This document shows positions 5,946 to 6,521 of a DNA stretch of 6,521 nucleotides, one piece after another; the stretch's first letter is position 1, and each line of letters starts with the position of its first letter. Source of the DNA: Janthinobacterium sp. (GTDB taxonomy: Bacteria; Pseudomonadota; Gammaproteobacteria; Burkholderiales; Burkholderiaceae_D). Location of the stretch: assembly GCA_003482555.1 (NCBI GenBank), contig DMYQ01000055.1, positions 12,555 through 19,075 on the forward strand, in the 5' to 3' direction. Both the position numbers and the translations under genes were made by a program. Below the pieces are notes generated by a model that saw nothing but the letters and a program-made list of their open reading frames with translations, had not been told where the DNA came from and ran no database searches.

Positions 5946-5960
5946 TCGGACAGGGTCCGA
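5946..5960. promoter_or_regulatory. Inverted repeat TCGGAC-AGG-GTCCGA upstream of phbA
   Basis: The 6-bp arms are perfectly complementary around a 3-bp centre. The right arm can alternatively pair with CGGAC at 5976-5980. No T-run follows on the minus strand, so it is not a convincing phasin terminator. A protein-binding site or RNA structure is possible. Confidence 0.45.
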
Positions 5961-5995
5961 CAAACAGCGCGCAAACGGACACCCTTCCGAGACGA

Positions 5996-6009
5996 TTTCC
6001 CTAGGGAAA
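5996..6009. promoter_or_regulatory. Perfect 14-bp palindrome after the phasin stop
   Basis: TTTCCCTAGGGAAA is fully self-complementary and lies 5 bp after the phasin stop codon. As RNA it could form only a short stem, with no U-tract behind it. An operator-like DNA site is therefore as likely as a weak 3' hairpin. Confidence 0.45.
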
Positions 6010-6014
6010 CTTCC

Positions 6015-6488
6015 TCAGCTTGCGACCCGCGCGATTCGATCATACCCCGCATGAGCCCCATCGAAGGCTGTTTTCAAAAAACTATTCATCGGCGTGACGA
6101 CAGCCGTGGGCACTTTCTTGACGACGTCGACCAGTTCGCTCACTTTTTGCTTGGAGGCGGCGCCCTGGGTTTCAGCCACGCGGGCTAAACTGGCGCGCGC
6201 GCCCTGGGCCACTTCGGCGGCTTGGCGGCCGTAAGCCCCCACCCTTTCCATCGCCAGTTGCGACTGGCTGGCCGTCAGGCTGGCCCACTCTTGCGGATCG
6301 CGGATCGCCATCAGTTGCCGGGTCGCCACGGTGCCGGCGGCCAGGCTGCTCTTGGCGGCATCCACGTTCATGTCGACCGCCGTCACGGCGATGTCGACGG
6401 CCGCTTGCGCGAAGGCCTGGGCGCTCGTCAGTTGGGCTTCGAAAACGGCTTTGCTCGCCAGCGTCAATTGTTCGGAAAGGGAAAACAT
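6015..6488 (-). CDS. Phasin family protein (PHB granule-associated)
   Basis: The protein has 157 residues and no signal peptide. It is very rich in Ala, Val, Gln and Ser, and almost entirely helical in appearance. It fits the Phasin_2 type of betaproteobacterial PhaP. The N-terminal region (FSLSEQLTLASKAVFEAQLTS, then AQAFAQAAVDI) and the central helix around RDPQEWASLTASQSQ, followed by AYGRQAAEVAQ, are typical. Phasins coat PHB granules amphipathically and control their number and size. At 157 residues it is somewhat shorter than Cupriavidus PhaP1 (about 190). The start at 6488 has an AAGGA Shine-Dalgarno 5 nt upstream. It lies 200 bp upstream of phbA on the same strand, which supports a granule role. 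Its own promoter lies beyond the right edge or in the last 33 bases, where I see none. Confidence 0.9.
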   Translation of the reverse strand: MFSLSEQLTLASKAVFEAQLTSAQAFAQAAVDIAVTAVDMNVDAAKSSLAAGTVATRQLMAIRDPQEWASLTASQSQLAMERVGAYGRQAAEVAQGARASLARVAETQGAASKQKVSELVDVVKKVPTAVVTPMNSFLKTAFDGAHAGYDRIARVAS

Positions 6489-6521
6489 CTGTATCCTTGT
6501 CGTGTAAGTTTCAGTTGTGTA

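Noticed and set aside
5866..6054. A possible 62-residue plus-strand gene in the phasin-phbA gap
   Set aside because: It has no Shine-Dalgarno, runs antisense into the phasin 3' end, and its composition does not look like a folded protein.

Overview
The window is GC-rich chromosomal DNA, apparently from a betaproteobacterium. The protein set suggests Burkholderiales, and by inference Oxalobacteraceae (Janthinobacterium/Massilia/Duganella type). The reasons are a Phasin_2-type phasin, acetoacetyl-CoA reductase and thiolase close to the Cupriavidus/Zoogloea enzymes, and strong G/C bias at third codon positions. That bias produces long antisense shadow frames. The genus is inferred from remembered similarity and was not tested. 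I see no insertion sequence, phage gene, tRNA, rRNA or CRISPR array.

Layout from left to right: (1) 1-926, minus strand: the N-terminal 308 codons of a FadH-type 2,4-dienoyl-CoA reductase, running off the left edge. (2) 927-1113: a divergent intergenic gap. (3) 1114-1728, plus strand: a secreted SRPBCC/START-fold protein, the only plus-strand gene. Its 3' end overlaps by 13 bp the convergent 3' end of (4) 1716-2168, minus strand, an unrecognised 150-residue soluble protein. (5) 2220-2660, minus: a three-helix DUF2721 membrane protein. (6) 2730-3686, minus: proline iminopeptidase. Genes 6, 5 and 4 lie head to tail with gaps of 69 and 51 bp and may form one transcript. (7) 3747-3771: a rho-independent terminator that ends the PHB transcript. 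(8) 3801-4541, minus: phbB. (9) 4636-5814, minus: phbA. (10) 5815-6014: a 200-bp leader with several palindromes, a direct repeat and a candidate promoter. (11) 6015-6488, minus: a phasin.

The right half is a polyhydroxybutyrate module. PhbA condenses two acetyl-CoA to acetoacetyl-CoA. PhbB reduces this with NADPH to (R)-3-hydroxybutyryl-CoA, the substrate for PHB synthase. The phasin coats the resulting granules. The synthase gene phaC is not in the window. FadH, at the far left, serves beta-oxidation of unsaturated fatty acids, which also feeds acyl-CoA pools, but nothing in the sequence links its expression to the PHB genes.

I found no evidence of an undescribed multi-gene system. The items most worth a second look are regulatory: the structured phbA leader, a hairpin with a displaced U-tract between phbA and phbB, and the orphan 150-residue gene with a 9-bp tandem duplication immediately upstream.
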